This document shows positions 1 through 8,226 of a stretch of DNA of 48,589 bases, piece by piece. The DNA lies in contig SVJD01000013.1 of the NCBI GenBank assembly GCA_015069165.1, forward strand, positions 1-48,589, in the 5' to 3' direction. Under the pieces are notes generated by a model that did no database searches, was not told where the DNA came from, and saw only the letters and a list, made by a program, of their open reading frames with translations. Made by a program: the position numbers and the translations under genes. The DNA is from Oscillospiraceae bacterium (GTDB lineage: Bacteria; Bacillota; Clostridia; UBA1212; UBA1255). Every line of letters starts with the position of its first letter. Positions within the stretch are counted from its first letter, which is position 1.

Positions 1-5
1 AAAAA

Positions 6-122
<117 letters not shown>

Positions 123-128
123 TTTATG

Positions 129-163
129 AAAATCCCATGCGAGTAAGCGTGGGATTTTCACTT
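129..163 (+). terminator. Terminator of the rRNA operon
   Basis: GAAAATCCCA and TGGGATTTTC form a long stem with a short loop and a T-containing tail just after the 5S gene. This is a typical intrinsic terminator. Confidence 0.85.
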
Positions 164-202
164 TAAAAAATTAATTTATTTTATTTTTTATGTTTGTTTA
201 TC

Positions 203-231
203 TTGACAGATTGCTAACTAAATAGTATAAT
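203..231 (+). promoter_or_regulatory. Consensus promoter of tRNA-Gln
   Basis: TTGACA at 203-208 and TATAAT at 226-231 are separated by exactly 17 bases, the perfect housekeeping sigma consensus. The predicted start lies about 30 bases before the tRNA. The tRNA is therefore transcribed independently of the rRNA operon terminator upstream. Confidence 0.88.
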
Positions 232-270
232 TTCAAAGCTGAATTTATTTAGCAATAACAAGTTTTATAT

Positions 271-346
271 TGGGGTGTAGCCAAGCGGTAAGGCACCAGA
301 CTTTGACTCTGGCAGTGCGCTGGTTCGAATCCAGCCATCCCAGCCA
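271..346 (+). tRNA. tRNA-Gln (anticodon UUG)
   Basis: This is a complete cloverleaf. The acceptor arm TGGGGTG pairs with CATCCCA, the anticodon stem CCAGA/TCTGG encloses the loop CTTTGAC (anticodon TTG at 303-305), the T arm contains GGTTCGAATCC, and CCA is encoded at 344-346. It is a possible substrate of the GlnRS encoded at 15588-17264 in this same window. Confidence 0.96.
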
Positions 347-347
347 A

Positions 348-381
348 AAATCCTACGATACTTCGTAGGATTTTTTGTTTT
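348..381 (+). terminator. Terminator after tRNA-Gln
   Basis: ATCCTACGA and TCGTAGGAT form a 9-bp stem with a 4-base loop, followed by a T run. This intrinsic terminator closes the single-gene tRNA transcript. The stretch from here to 458 is AT-rich and shows nothing recognisable. Confidence 0.9.
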
Positions 382-457
382 TACGAGATAGAGTGTTTTA
401 CAATTATAAATATTTTTATTTCTAATTATTGTTATTAGCTATTGTTATTAATTGCTG

Positions 458-486
458 TTGATTTTTAGTTAAAAGTATGATATATG
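458..486 (+). promoter_or_regulatory. Probable promoter of the 532-2087 gene pair
   Basis: TTGATT at 458-463 and TATATG at 481-486 are 17 bases apart, with an extended -10 TG at 478-479. The fit is moderate, in very AT-rich DNA, and it sits about 45 bases before the first start codon. Confidence 0.45.
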
Positions 487-531
487 TGATGTGTGAATAC
501 AGAAATTGAATACATCATAGGAGTAAATTAT

Positions 532-939
532 ATGAAGCTTATTTTTTGTATATCTAAAGATAATGGAATGATGTTTTTTGGTAAAAGACAATCTAAAGAT
601 GCTGTTTTAAGACAGTGGATTTTAGAGTATATTGGCAGCTCAAAGTTGTGGATGAGTCAATATTCAGCAAAACAATTTGAAGAAATTGCAGAAATTTGTG
701 TAGATGATGATTATATTATCAAGGCCGGCAAAGATGATTATTGCTTCGTTGAAGATAAGAGTTATTCTGCTGAAGGAGTTAATGAAATTGTATTGTGTAA
801 ATGGAACCGTGCTTATCCCGGAGATAAATTTTTCGATATTGATTTAAAGGCAAATGGTTTCAAAAAGAGCAATAGTGTTGATATTGCCGGCAGTTCACAT
901 GAAAAAATTACTATTGAAATATATACAAAGCAGGTGTAA
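532..939 (+). CDS. Conserved small protein of unknown function (often labelled 'ribonuclease Z')
   Basis: A 135-residue soluble protein without signal peptide or membrane segment. I chose the ATG at 532 because AGGAG lies eight bases upstream; an in-frame GTG at 493 has no such site. The conserved features I recognise from clostridial relatives are MKLIFCI at the start, NGMMFFGKRQS, CVDDDY, a YCFVED segment, KWNRAYPGD and a closing SSHEKITIEIY. From memory, such proteins are commonly named 'ribonuclease Z' in databases, but the metallo-beta-lactamase HxHxDH motif is absent and the length is less than half that of RNase Z, so the name looks wrong. It lies three bases upstream of a secreted nuclease gene and is probably cotranscribed with it, which hints at a link to nucleic-acid scavenging or nuclease handling. 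The function is unknown. Confidence 0.85.
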   Translation: MKLIFCISKDNGMMFFGKRQSKDAVLRQWILEYIGSSKLWMSQYSAKQFEEIAEICVDDDYIIKAGKDDYCFVEDKSYSAEGVNEIVLCKWNRAYPGDKFFDIDLKANGFKKSNSVDIAGSSHEKITIEIYTKQV

Positions 940-941
940 AG

Positions 942-2087
942 ATGAAATCCGTAGTAAAAAAATATTTAACTGTAATCGTTTCTCTTTTGTTGATATTTGT
1001 TTTATGCTCTTGTAATTTAAATTATAATTATGATGAAAATGGTGCTTCATCTTCTACGATTTTGAGCGAAGCTACAGAAATTGTTAAGTCGTCTTTGCCG
1101 ACATTAACGGTCGATATTCAGCCAAGTGCGGAAAAGATAACTGAAGGTCCGACATCGCCAACACCAAATGTTTTCGGGGAAAAAGGAGAAGCGGAACCGG
1201 TTAATCCGAATGATTTGCCTGCATATTCGGGGAATTCATACACAATTGTCAACAATAATCAGCCGATTTTTAGTGAGGCAGAGCTTACAACAGTTGCTTA
1301 TGAAAGATATAGTAATCTTGATTCTTTGGGGAGATGCGGAATTGCAATTGCATCTTGCGGCAAGGAGATTATGCCCGGTCTTAATGAAGAAAGAGGAAGT
1401 ATCAGTTCAATCAAACCATCGGGCTGGAAGCAAGCTTCATATAAAGGTGTTTCCGGAGGATATCTTTGGAATAGATGTCATTTAATCGGATGGCAACTTT
1501 CGGCGGAAAACGCTAACAGGCAAAATTTAATAACAGGAACTCGGTATATGAATGTTGACGGAATGCTTATTTTTGAAAATATGGTTGCGGATTACATAAA
1601 AGAAACAAACAATCATGTTGCGTATCGAATTACACCAATTTTTATTGGAAATAACCTTGTGTGCAGTGGTGTACAAATGGAGGCATATTCCATAGAAGAT
1701 AGCGGCGAAGGTATATGTTTTAATGTTTATTGTTATAATGTTCAACCCGGCATCGCAATAAATTATTTAACAGGAGACAGCGGGGCGATAACGAATGAAG
1801 AAGCAGTTCCGTCAGCAACAGCAACGGCAACCGCAACACCGGCACTCACTATAAAGCCGACTGCGGAGCCTACCAAGACGCCTACAGTAAAACCTACAAT
1901 CACGCAGGCAACGCCGACACCGGGCAATACAGAAGATAGTGAAGTGGTTGTGACTGTTGTTTGGATTCCGAAAACCGGAAAGAAATTTCACAGTTATGCA
2001 GGCTGCAGCAATATGAAGAATCCTTCGCAGGTGACAAAACAAGAGGCTATAAACAGAGGTTACGGAGCTTGCTCTAAATGTTGGTAA
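942..2087 (+). CDS. Lipoprotein DNA/RNA non-specific endonuclease
   Basis: A surface-anchored nuclease of 381 residues. The N-terminus is a lipoprotein signal with lipobox LCSC (Cys24). After a low-complexity stretch, residues about 95-275 match the NucA/EndA-type beta-beta-alpha-metal nuclease domain. NRCHLIGWQL carries the probable catalytic His180, and NLITGTRYMN plus MLIFEN are further family motifs. Residues about 291-330 are a Thr/Pro/Ala-rich linker that probably spans the wall. Residues 337-381 form a small Cys-containing domain (VWIPKTGKKFH, ending CSKC) often found at the end of clostridial nucleases and other secreted proteins. The likely role is degradation of environmental DNA/RNA or uptake of nucleotides. 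The gene follows the 532-939 gene by two bases. Confidence 0.9.
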   Translation: MKSVVKKYLTVIVSLLLIFVLCSCNLNYNYDENGASSSTILSEATEIVKSSLPTLTVDIQPSAEKITEGPTSPTPNVFGEKGEAEPVNPNDLPAYSGNSYTIVNNNQPIFSEAELTTVAYERYSNLDSLGRCGIAIASCGKEIMPGLNEERGSISSIKPSGWKQASYKGVSGGYLWNRCHLIGWQLSAENANRQNLITGTRYMNVDGMLIFENMVADYIKETNNHVAYRITPIFIGNNLVCSGVQMEAYSIEDSGEGICFNVYCYNVQPGIAINYLTGDSGAITNEEAVPSATATATATPALTIKPTAEPTKTPTVKPTITQATPTPGNTEDSEVVVTVVWIPKTGKKFHSYAGCSNMKNPSQVTKQEAINRGYGACSKCW

Positions 2088-2104
2088 TTAAAAATGGGGT
2101 TATT

Positions 2105-3382
2105 ATGAAAAAAGTAAGAAATAGTACAATATTGATAATACTGGCGTTTGTTTTGCTTTTTTCATTTTGTTCTTGTGAAAAAGCGATGGAAAAAGAATAT
2201 AATACAACACCCACTGATGCAAAAGATAACATTATGTTAGATTTTATATTGGGAATGGATGTTTCTTGTGTTCCGGCGCTTGAAGCAAGCGGTGTAAAAT
2301 ATTATGACTATGATGGGCAGGAAAAGGATGTTTTCGAAATATTAAACAGCAATGGTATAAATTATATTCGGGTGCGTGTTTGGAATGATCCTTTTAATGC
2401 TCAAGGTTTTGGTTATGGCGGCGGAAATTGCGATATTGATAATGCTATAGAAATCGGAGTTCGAGCTGCAAAATACGGAATGAAATTGTTGGTTGATTTT
2501 CATTACAGTGATTTTTGGGCTGATCCGGGAAAACAAAAAGCTCCCAAAAAATGGGAAAATTTAGCAATAGATGAAAAAGCGAAGGTTTTACATGATTACA
2601 CTAAAGATTGTTTAAGCAAATTGCAAAAAGCGGGAGCCGATATCGGAATGGTACAAATCGGAAATGAAACTAATGGTGCATTTTGCGGTGAGAGTTCTGA
2701 AAAAAATGGCGGGTGGGAAAGAATTTCAAAACTTATGAATGCGGGTTCTGAAGCAGTTCGTGAGATTTGCCCGGAAGCTATGGTTGCTGTTCATTTTACA
2801 AATCCTGAAAAAATCGGCAATTATGAGTATTTTTGTAAGAATCTTGAGTATTACGCTGTGGATTACGATGTTTTTGCTTCGTCTTATTATCCTTATTGGC
2901 ATGGAACTCTTGATAATTTGTCAAAAGTTCTTTCTGATGTAGGAAAAAAATATCAGAAAAAAGTAATGGTTGCAGAGACTTCGTATGCTTATACTTTGAA
3001 AAATTCTGATTTTCATGCTAATACTATAGGAACCGGTGCAGAAATTGCAGAAAATTATTCATTTACTGAGCAAGGGCAAGCTGATTTTGTGCATGATGTT
3101 GTAGATACTATTAAAAATAAGACTACAAATGGCATAGGGGTTTTTTATTGGGAAGGCACATGGATTAGTGTTGGAAATGACAGTTATGAGAAAAATTTGG
3201 CTGTTTGGGAAAAATTTGGCTCGGGTTGGGCTACTTCATACGCTGCGGAATATGATGCGGAAGATGCAGGTAAGTGGTTTGGAGGATGCGCAGTAGAAAA
3301 TCAAGCTTTTTTTGATGAGAAAGGCAGAGTAACAGAGGCCTTGAAAGTATATAAATTATTGAATTCCGGAGGAGAAAAATGA
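2105..3382 (+). CDS. GH53 endo-beta-1,4-galactanase, lipoprotein
   Basis: A predicted arabinogalactan endo-1,4-beta-galactosidase acting at the cell surface on pectic galactan side chains. The ATG at 2105 is preferred over an upstream in-frame start at 2078, because it begins a clean lipoprotein signal (MKKVRNST, hydrophobic core, lipobox ending at Cys24). GH53 motifs in order are GMDVS (50-54), YIRVRVWNDP (87-96), GGNCD (106-110), LLVDFHYSDFWADPGKQ (128-144), VQIGNETNG with the acid/base Glu188, YYPYWHGT, and VMVAETSYA with the nucleophile Glu291. The loop after the acid/base reads NGAFCGE rather than the NGMLWP seen in the second GH53 at 7026, so the two belong to different branches. The next gene starts inside its stop codon (ATGA), which implies translational coupling. 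Confidence 0.93.
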   Translation: MKKVRNSTILIILAFVLLFSFCSCEKAMEKEYNTTPTDAKDNIMLDFILGMDVSCVPALEASGVKYYDYDGQEKDVFEILNSNGINYIRVRVWNDPFNAQGFGYGGGNCDIDNAIEIGVRAAKYGMKLLVDFHYSDFWADPGKQKAPKKWENLAIDEKAKVLHDYTKDCLSKLQKAGADIGMVQIGNETNGAFCGESSEKNGGWERISKLMNAGSEAVREICPEAMVAVHFTNPEKIGNYEYFCKNLEYYAVDYDVFASSYYPYWHGTLDNLSKVLSDVGKKYQKKVMVAETSYAYTLKNSDFHANTIGTGAEIAENYSFTEQGQADFVHDVVDTIKNKTTNGIGVFYWEGTWISVGNDSYEKNLAVWEKFGSGWATSYAAEYDAEDAGKWFGGCAVENQAFFDEKGRVTEALKVYKLLNSGGEK

Positions 3383-4974
3383 AAAGGAAAATTATTTTAT
3401 TGCTCGTAATGGTAGTTATTACAACTGTAATATTTGGATGTAAAAAGGCTACTCCAACAATTAAACCGCCGAAAGTTGACGATATTGCTGACAATTACAG
3501 AACTTTTTATCAGATTTTTGTCGGTTCTTTTTCTGATTCAAATAATGATGGCATCGGAGATCTTCGCGGAATTATCAACCGTTTTGATTATTTGAATGAT
3601 GGGGATGTAAATTCCGGGACAGATTTGGGAGTTCAGGGAATTTGGCTTTCTCCTATATTTGATTCTCCGTCATATCACAAATATGATGCGAATGATTATT
3701 TTAAAATTGACTGGAGATTTGGTACAGAAGAAGAGCTAAAAGAGCTTATCGCACTTTGCAAAGAGAGAAATGTTAAATTGATTCTTGATTTAGCTATAAA
3801 TCATACATCTGCTTCGCATGAATGGTTTTTGAAATTTAAAGAAGCACGCATGAATGGTGATGTTACTAACAAATACTATGATTATTATTCCTGTGTTAAA
3901 ACTGAAGAGAAAGTGGGCGGAGTAGCATATCAAAAAATTGCCGGCGTTGATTGTTGGTATGAATGTAACTTTTCCGGAAGTATGCCGGAGCTTAATTTTG
4001 ACAATTCTGAAGTAAGAGAGGAAATGCTTAATGTTGCTAAGTATTATATTGATCTCGGAATAGATGGCTTTAGATTTGATGCTGTTAAGTATATTTATTA
4101 CGGTAATGCTGACAAATCTGTTGAATTTTGGAAATGGTATATGGAAGAACTTTATAAAGTAAAACCGGATATTTATTGTGTAGGGGAGTGTTGGTCCGGC
4201 GATACGGAAATATTTAGTTTTTATGAGGCCATGAATTGCTTTAATTTTGCTATGTCACAGGCAGAGGGTGTTATTGCTAAAGCAGCAAAAGGCAGTACAA
4301 TTTCAAACTACACAGGTTATATTACATCGCTTCAAAGAAATACACGTGCAAAAAATCCGGATAGTATGTTAATGCCGTTTTTATCAAATCATGATATGGA
4401 CAGAATTGCAGGAGCTTTTGTGAATGAAAACTACATGCGTATGGCTGCTAATTTATACCTTTTATCTCCCGGTTCTCCGGTTATTTATTACGGAGAAGAA
4501 ATTGGTATGAGAGGTTCAAGAGGCAGTGAAAATACTGATGCAAACCGTAGGCTTGCAATGCTTTGGGGAGATGGAGATATGGTGAAAAATCCCACAGGTT
4601 CTACGTATCCTGATTCTAAGCAGATAAATACGACTGTTGCAGAGCAGTTAAAAGATGAAAATAGCTTATATATATATTATGGTAAGCTTATTTCAATCAG
4701 ACATAAATATCCTGCAATTGCAAGAGGTGATTACAGTGCTGCGAATTGTGAAAATAAATTAGGCGGTTTTGTTATAACATATCAAAATGAAAAATTATTA
4801 TTGCTTCACAATACTTCAACCGAGGAAATTTCTTATGATTTAAGTAATTGCGGAGCACTGGCCGCATATAAAGATTTTTCTTTGTGTGATTCGATAGGTG
4901 TGGGTACTGCAAAACTCGAAGGACAAAAACTTACTTTGGGAGCACAGACGAGTGTTATTATAAAAATCAAATAA
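3379..4974 (+). CDS. GH13 alpha-amylase-family glycosidase, lipoprotein
   Basis: A 531-residue lipoprotein (lipobox ending at Cys21) with a complete alpha-amylase-family barrel. The conserved regions are DLAINH (137-142), GFRFDAVKY with the nucleophile Asp234, VGECW with the acid/base Glu270, and FLSNHDMDR with the transition-state Asp339. Region V reads MPELN (202-206), close to the MPDLN of the group intermediate between oligo-1,6-glucosidases and neopullulanases, so it may act on alpha-1,4 or alpha-1,6 glucans; specificity cannot be read from sequence. The last 80 residues look like the usual C-terminal beta domain. It overlaps the GH53 stop by four bases. An alpha-glucanase in a galactanase cluster suggests the locus handles mixed plant glycans, or that the transporter downstream takes malto-oligosaccharides. 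Confidence 0.92.
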   Translation: MKRKIILLLVMVVITTVIFGCKKATPTIKPPKVDDIADNYRTFYQIFVGSFSDSNNDGIGDLRGIINRFDYLNDGDVNSGTDLGVQGIWLSPIFDSPSYHKYDANDYFKIDWRFGTEEELKELIALCKERNVKLILDLAINHTSASHEWFLKFKEARMNGDVTNKYYDYYSCVKTEEKVGGVAYQKIAGVDCWYECNFSGSMPELNFDNSEVREEMLNVAKYYIDLGIDGFRFDAVKYIYYGNADKSVEFWKWYMEELYKVKPDIYCVGECWSGDTEIFSFYEAMNCFNFAMSQAEGVIAKAAKGSTISNYTGYITSLQRNTRAKNPDSMLMPFLSNHDMDRIAGAFVNENYMRMAANLYLLSPGSPVIYYGEEIGMRGSRGSENTDANRRLAMLWGDGDMVKNPTGSTYPDSKQINTTVAEQLKDENSLYIYYGKLISIRHKYPAIARGDYSAANCENKLGGFVITYQNEKLLLLHNTSTEEISYDLSNCGALAAYKDFSLCDSIGVGTAKLEGQKLTLGAQTSVIIKIK

Positions 4975-4990
4975 AGAAAAGGTGTTTGAT

Positions 4991-6796
4991 ATGGATAAAA
5001 AATTTGTTGTTAATATTATTCATCGGCCCGAACTTTCGCCTGAGTATGCAGAAAAGGCTTTAGGAAAAGGAGAAGGGGTTCGTGACGAGTCTTTGGAAAT
5101 ATTTAAATTCCAACAAAATTGTGCACATAAATACGGACTTAAAACTACGATTCAAATAACTTACGCATCTTTATTTTCTGATGTTATTATAGAAATGGCA
5201 AAGGCAGACCATGAAAAGTACGCGGATGAAATAGGTCTTTCGCTTCTTGGATTACCTTGTCCTGAATTTAAAGAGAAATATAAAACAGAAGATTTTTGTA
5301 TATGGATGTTTGATGAAAAAAGAAAAGAAGAAATAGTTGATGATGTATTCGGCAAATTTTATGAAAAATTTGGTTTTTATCCGGAATCTACAAGCAGCTA
5401 TTTCTTGGATGCATACACAATTAATTACATCAAGAAGAAATATCCTACAGTAAAATGTGCTGTTGCCACTTGTTGGGAAGAAGGACCGAAAGCATATCAT
5501 ACTTGTAATAATTCGTGGTATACTTTTATGGACGGGGGTCCTTGGAATCCTTGGATTCCGTCGAAATTAAATTCTCATTGTCCGGCGTCAAGTGCAGAGG
5601 ATGATTCCGGGATTGTGGCAATTCCGCATCTTTCGCGAGATCTTATGGCTTGTTTTGACGGAAATGGCTCAAATTTTGGTACACATCCGCAAAATGTACT
5701 TCGTGGAATGATTTATTATAATGAAAAAGGCGAGTATGAGTATCCGTATCTTTATAATTTGATTGACCAGTATAATCATCTTGCGAAATATAACGATGGT
5801 TACAGCTATAACATGATGTTTGTTGGGCCGGGTTGGCTTAATAAGCGAGGCCGTTGGGAGGCTCCGTATGAACTTTTGGCTAAATCTTATGATGATGGAA
5901 TGAAGTATTACGGAAAATTGAAGGCGGAAGGCAAACTGGCTGACATGACAATGAGTGAGTTTGCTGATTATTATCGCGAAACACATCCTAACTATATGCG
6001 CGGTGAATGTGCGCTTTGGAAGGACATACTTTACGGAAGCAGAAAAGAATATTTTTGGTATGCTGACCCTGCTATGAGAACGTGCTTTGACTTTAATCAG
6101 GGAGGTGCAATGATTGATTTGCGCCCGTATATTGCTAGAATTCCGCAAAAAACAGGAATAGGAACAGAAAATATATATGATGCTTCGTATCCGTATCTTA
6201 TTCAAATAAATTATCGTGCAGGATTTTTTACACATTACGCAGGGGCGGGAACTTTGCGTTCTTGTAAAATAAGTTGCCGAGGAGAAAGTACGGATTTATG
6301 TCTTTGCAGAAGTATGGCGAAATTTGAACGGCTTGATTCTGCTGTACGGCTTACCGTTAATCCCGTTACAGTTACTCTTGGCGGATTGGACATTGAAATT
6401 CAGTCTGTTTTCACAATAGAAGACGGAAGCGGCATTATAATGACTGAACGTAAAATTTTAAATGATATCGGCAATGAAAAAGTTACTTTTTATGAATATA
6501 TGACAGGAGGTTTCGGCACGACGGAATATCAGGCGGATATGTCTGATGTTGTTCTTGGCGTAGATAGTGAAAAAATGCAATTTTCTTATTTGGGAAGAAA
6601 TATTACAAAAGAAAATGCAGAATTTGCCGAAATAGAGATTCCGAATATTCTTACAAAAGTACAAATGAGCGGAGACAATGATACGGCAACAGTGGAAGAA
6701 GGAATTGCATTTTCGCCTGTGTATCATTTGGGATTATCTAAAACAATAAGTAAAGGAGAGGTAAAAACATGGCTCAAGCTTCAAAAGGTGAATTAA
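4991..6796 (+). CDS. Large protein of unknown family in glycosidase cluster
   Basis: The protein has 601 residues from the ATG at 4991, preceded by GAAAAGGTG; an upstream in-frame GTG at 4982 lacks a site. No signal peptide or membrane segment is seen, so it is probably cytosolic. The first 400 residues look like an alpha/beta barrel. The start FVVNIIHRPELSPEYA, the segment KYGLKTTIQITYASLF and a long aromatic-rich central part (MDGGPWNPWIP; MMFVGPGWLNKRGRWEAP) resemble the layout of GH57- or polysaccharide-deacetylase-like barrels. The last 200 residues are predicted beta-rich, like a glycosidase accessory domain. I do not recognise the family with confidence. Sitting between GH13 and GH53 genes it is a good candidate carbohydrate-active enzyme. 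The next gene starts inside its 3' end. Confidence 0.75.
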   Translation: MDKKFVVNIIHRPELSPEYAEKALGKGEGVRDESLEIFKFQQNCAHKYGLKTTIQITYASLFSDVIIEMAKADHEKYADEIGLSLLGLPCPEFKEKYKTEDFCIWMFDEKRKEEIVDDVFGKFYEKFGFYPESTSSYFLDAYTINYIKKKYPTVKCAVATCWEEGPKAYHTCNNSWYTFMDGGPWNPWIPSKLNSHCPASSAEDDSGIVAIPHLSRDLMACFDGNGSNFGTHPQNVLRGMIYYNEKGEYEYPYLYNLIDQYNHLAKYNDGYSYNMMFVGPGWLNKRGRWEAPYELLAKSYDDGMKYYGKLKAEGKLADMTMSEFADYYRETHPNYMRGECALWKDILYGSRKEYFWYADPAMRTCFDFNQGGAMIDLRPYIARIPQKTGIGTENIYDASYPYLIQINYRAGFFTHYAGAGTLRSCKISCRGESTDLCLCRSMAKFERLDSAVRLTVNPVTVTLGGLDIEIQSVFTIEDGSGIIMTERKILNDIGNEKVTFYEYMTGGFGTTEYQADMSDVVLGVDSEKMQFSYLGRNITKENAEFAEIEIPNILTKVQMSGDNDTATVEEGIAFSPVYHLGLSKTISKGEVKTWLKLQKVN

Positions 6797-7026
6797 ACTT
6801 TCGTTGTCCTTCGTGTTTTATGAGGGATATTGATATAGATATGTTTTTTGATAAAGAAAACAAAGAGTATTATTGTTTGCGTTGTGGTTTTACAGGCACG
6901 CAGGAAGATGTTTTGCGGCTTAATGAAATGGCAAGGTTTCGTTATCGTGCAATGAAAAAAAGAGTGGTTGATTTCGGAGAAGATAATGAACCTGTGAGGT
7001 TTGAAGAATATAACGGGGGTATGTAA
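6769..7026 (+). CDS. Small zinc-ribbon protein nested between glycosidase genes
   Basis: An 85-residue protein with two Cys pairs, CPSC (13-16) and CLRC (36-39), spaced as in a zinc ribbon, followed by a basic helix (RFRYRAMKKR) and an acidic tail. The start at 6769 has an excellent AAAGGAGAGG site, so the 28-base overlap with the upstream gene in another frame appears real. Its stop codon shares one base with the ATG of the GH53 gene at 7026. The position suggests tight co-expression with cytosolic sugar metabolism. The fold would allow nucleic-acid or protein binding, but nothing in the sequence proves a regulatory role. Confidence 0.8.
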   Translation: MAQASKGELNFRCPSCFMRDIDIDMFFDKENKEYYCLRCGFTGTQEDVLRLNEMARFRYRAMKKRVVDFGEDNEPVRFEEYNGGM

Positions 7027-8126
7027 TGATTCTGGGGATAGATGCTTCTACTTACATTGAAGAGATTGAACAAGGAGCAGTTTTTTTTGACGGAGAAAAA
7101 CAGATAGACCCTTTGGAAGATTTTGTTAAAAATGGTGTAAATTGTATGCGCATAAGGGTATGGAACAATCCGTACAGCGAAGAAGGTGAGGCATACCTTG
7201 CGGGAAACTGTGATATTGATAATTATATTAAATTGGGAAAATTAGCCAAAAGTAAAGGTTTTTCTCTTTTGATGGATTTGCATTACAGTGATTTTTGGGC
7301 AGATCCGGGAAAACAAATGATTCCGAAAGCTTGGAGAGGTTTGTGTTTAGAAGAACTTGCGGAAGCTGTTTATGAGTTTACAAAAAATTGCCTTGAAAAA
7401 GCAAAAAAAGAAGGAGTAATTCCGGATTTAGTACAAGTAGGAAATGAAATTACAAACGGAATGCTTTGGCCATTGGGAAGACTGGAAGAAAATGGTAAAA
7501 GAGGAAATTACTATAATTTTTGTGAACTTGTAAAAGCAGGTTGCAGAGCGTGTCGGGAGATTTTGCCGGAAGCAAAAATTATACTTCATTTGGAAAGAAG
7601 TAACGATTGTGAGGTTTATCGGGAATTTTTCTGTCAAATGGAAAAATTTGATGTCGATTATGACATAATAGGCGCTTCGTATTATCCGTATTGGCATGGT
7701 ACACCGGAGGAGTTATTTGTTAATCTTACAAAATGCAAGCAATTTGAAAAGGGAATTATGGTTATGGAGCTCGGGTACGGTTTTACTGACAAGCCGTATC
7801 AGCTCAATGGTGAAAATTGCAGATTGGTAATAGATGCCGAGCGTGCGTATATTCCGAATTTTACAGAAAAATATCCTCTTTCACCGAAAGGGCAGGCTGC
7901 TTTTGTAAAAGATTTTCTTGAAAAGGCTCGCCGAAATGATATTGACGGTGTGTTTTACTGGGAACCTTTATGGTTGCCGGGAGAGGGTATTTGTTGGGCT
8001 TCGGAAGCGGGACAAAAATATATTAACGAAGAAGGAAAGTCGACTTCTAATGAATGGGCAAATCAATGTTTATTTAATTATGAAGGGAAAAAACTGCCGG
8101 CATTTAATGAATTTAAAAAGGTGTGA
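7026..8126 (+). CDS. GH53 endo-beta-1,4-galactanase without signal peptide
   Basis: A 366-residue GH53 enzyme that begins directly with the catalytic barrel (MILGIDASTY), with no signal peptide or lipobox, so it should stay in the cytosol. Motifs are CMRIRVWNNPY (40-50), AGNCD, LLMDLHYSDFWADPGKQ (81-97), VQVGNEITNGMLWP with the acid/base Glu141, SYYPYWHGT (218-226), and VMELGYG with the nucleophile Glu248. Unlike the lipoprotein paralogue at 2105 it keeps the classical NGMLWP loop. GH53 enzymes are usually secreted, so a cytosolic copy suggests trimming of imported galacto-oligosaccharides. The ATG overlaps the preceding stop by one base. It is the last gene before the transporter promoter. 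Confidence 0.92.
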   Translation: MILGIDASTYIEEIEQGAVFFDGEKQIDPLEDFVKNGVNCMRIRVWNNPYSEEGEAYLAGNCDIDNYIKLGKLAKSKGFSLLMDLHYSDFWADPGKQMIPKAWRGLCLEELAEAVYEFTKNCLEKAKKEGVIPDLVQVGNEITNGMLWPLGRLEENGKRGNYYNFCELVKAGCRACREILPEAKIILHLERSNDCEVYREFFCQMEKFDVDYDIIGASYYPYWHGTPEELFVNLTKCKQFEKGIMVMELGYGFTDKPYQLNGENCRLVIDAERAYIPNFTEKYPLSPKGQAAFVKDFLEKARRNDIDGVFYWEPLWLPGEGICWASEAGQKYINEEGKSTSNEWANQCLFNYEGKKLPAFNEFKKV

Positions 8127-8141
8127 AAACTGCTTTTAGAC

Positions 8142-8170
8142 TTGACAGAAAATGCAAATGATAATATCAT
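8142..8170 (+). promoter_or_regulatory. Promoter of the sugar ABC transporter operon
   Basis: TTGACA at 8142-8147 and TATCAT at 8165-8170 are 17 bases apart. The promoter begins only 15 bases after the GH53 stop, so the abundant binding protein can be expressed independently of the glycosidases. The first 11 bases (TTGACAGAAAA) and the -10 match the promoter at 18849. An ideal AGGAGG at about 8212-8217 precedes the ATG. Confidence 0.8.
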
Positions 8171-8226
8171 AGTAAATAGCTAAAAGGCTAAAAAGCAATA
8201 AAAATTTTCTTTAGGAGGTTTTTAAG

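Noticed and set aside
532-939. Ribonuclease Z
   Set aside because: No HxHxDH metal motif and less than half the length of RNase Z.
5669-6235. 188-codon frame opposite the unassigned cluster protein
   Set aside because: Antisense to a continuous sense frame with good start site; composition rich in Ile/Cys/His/Arg as in shadows.
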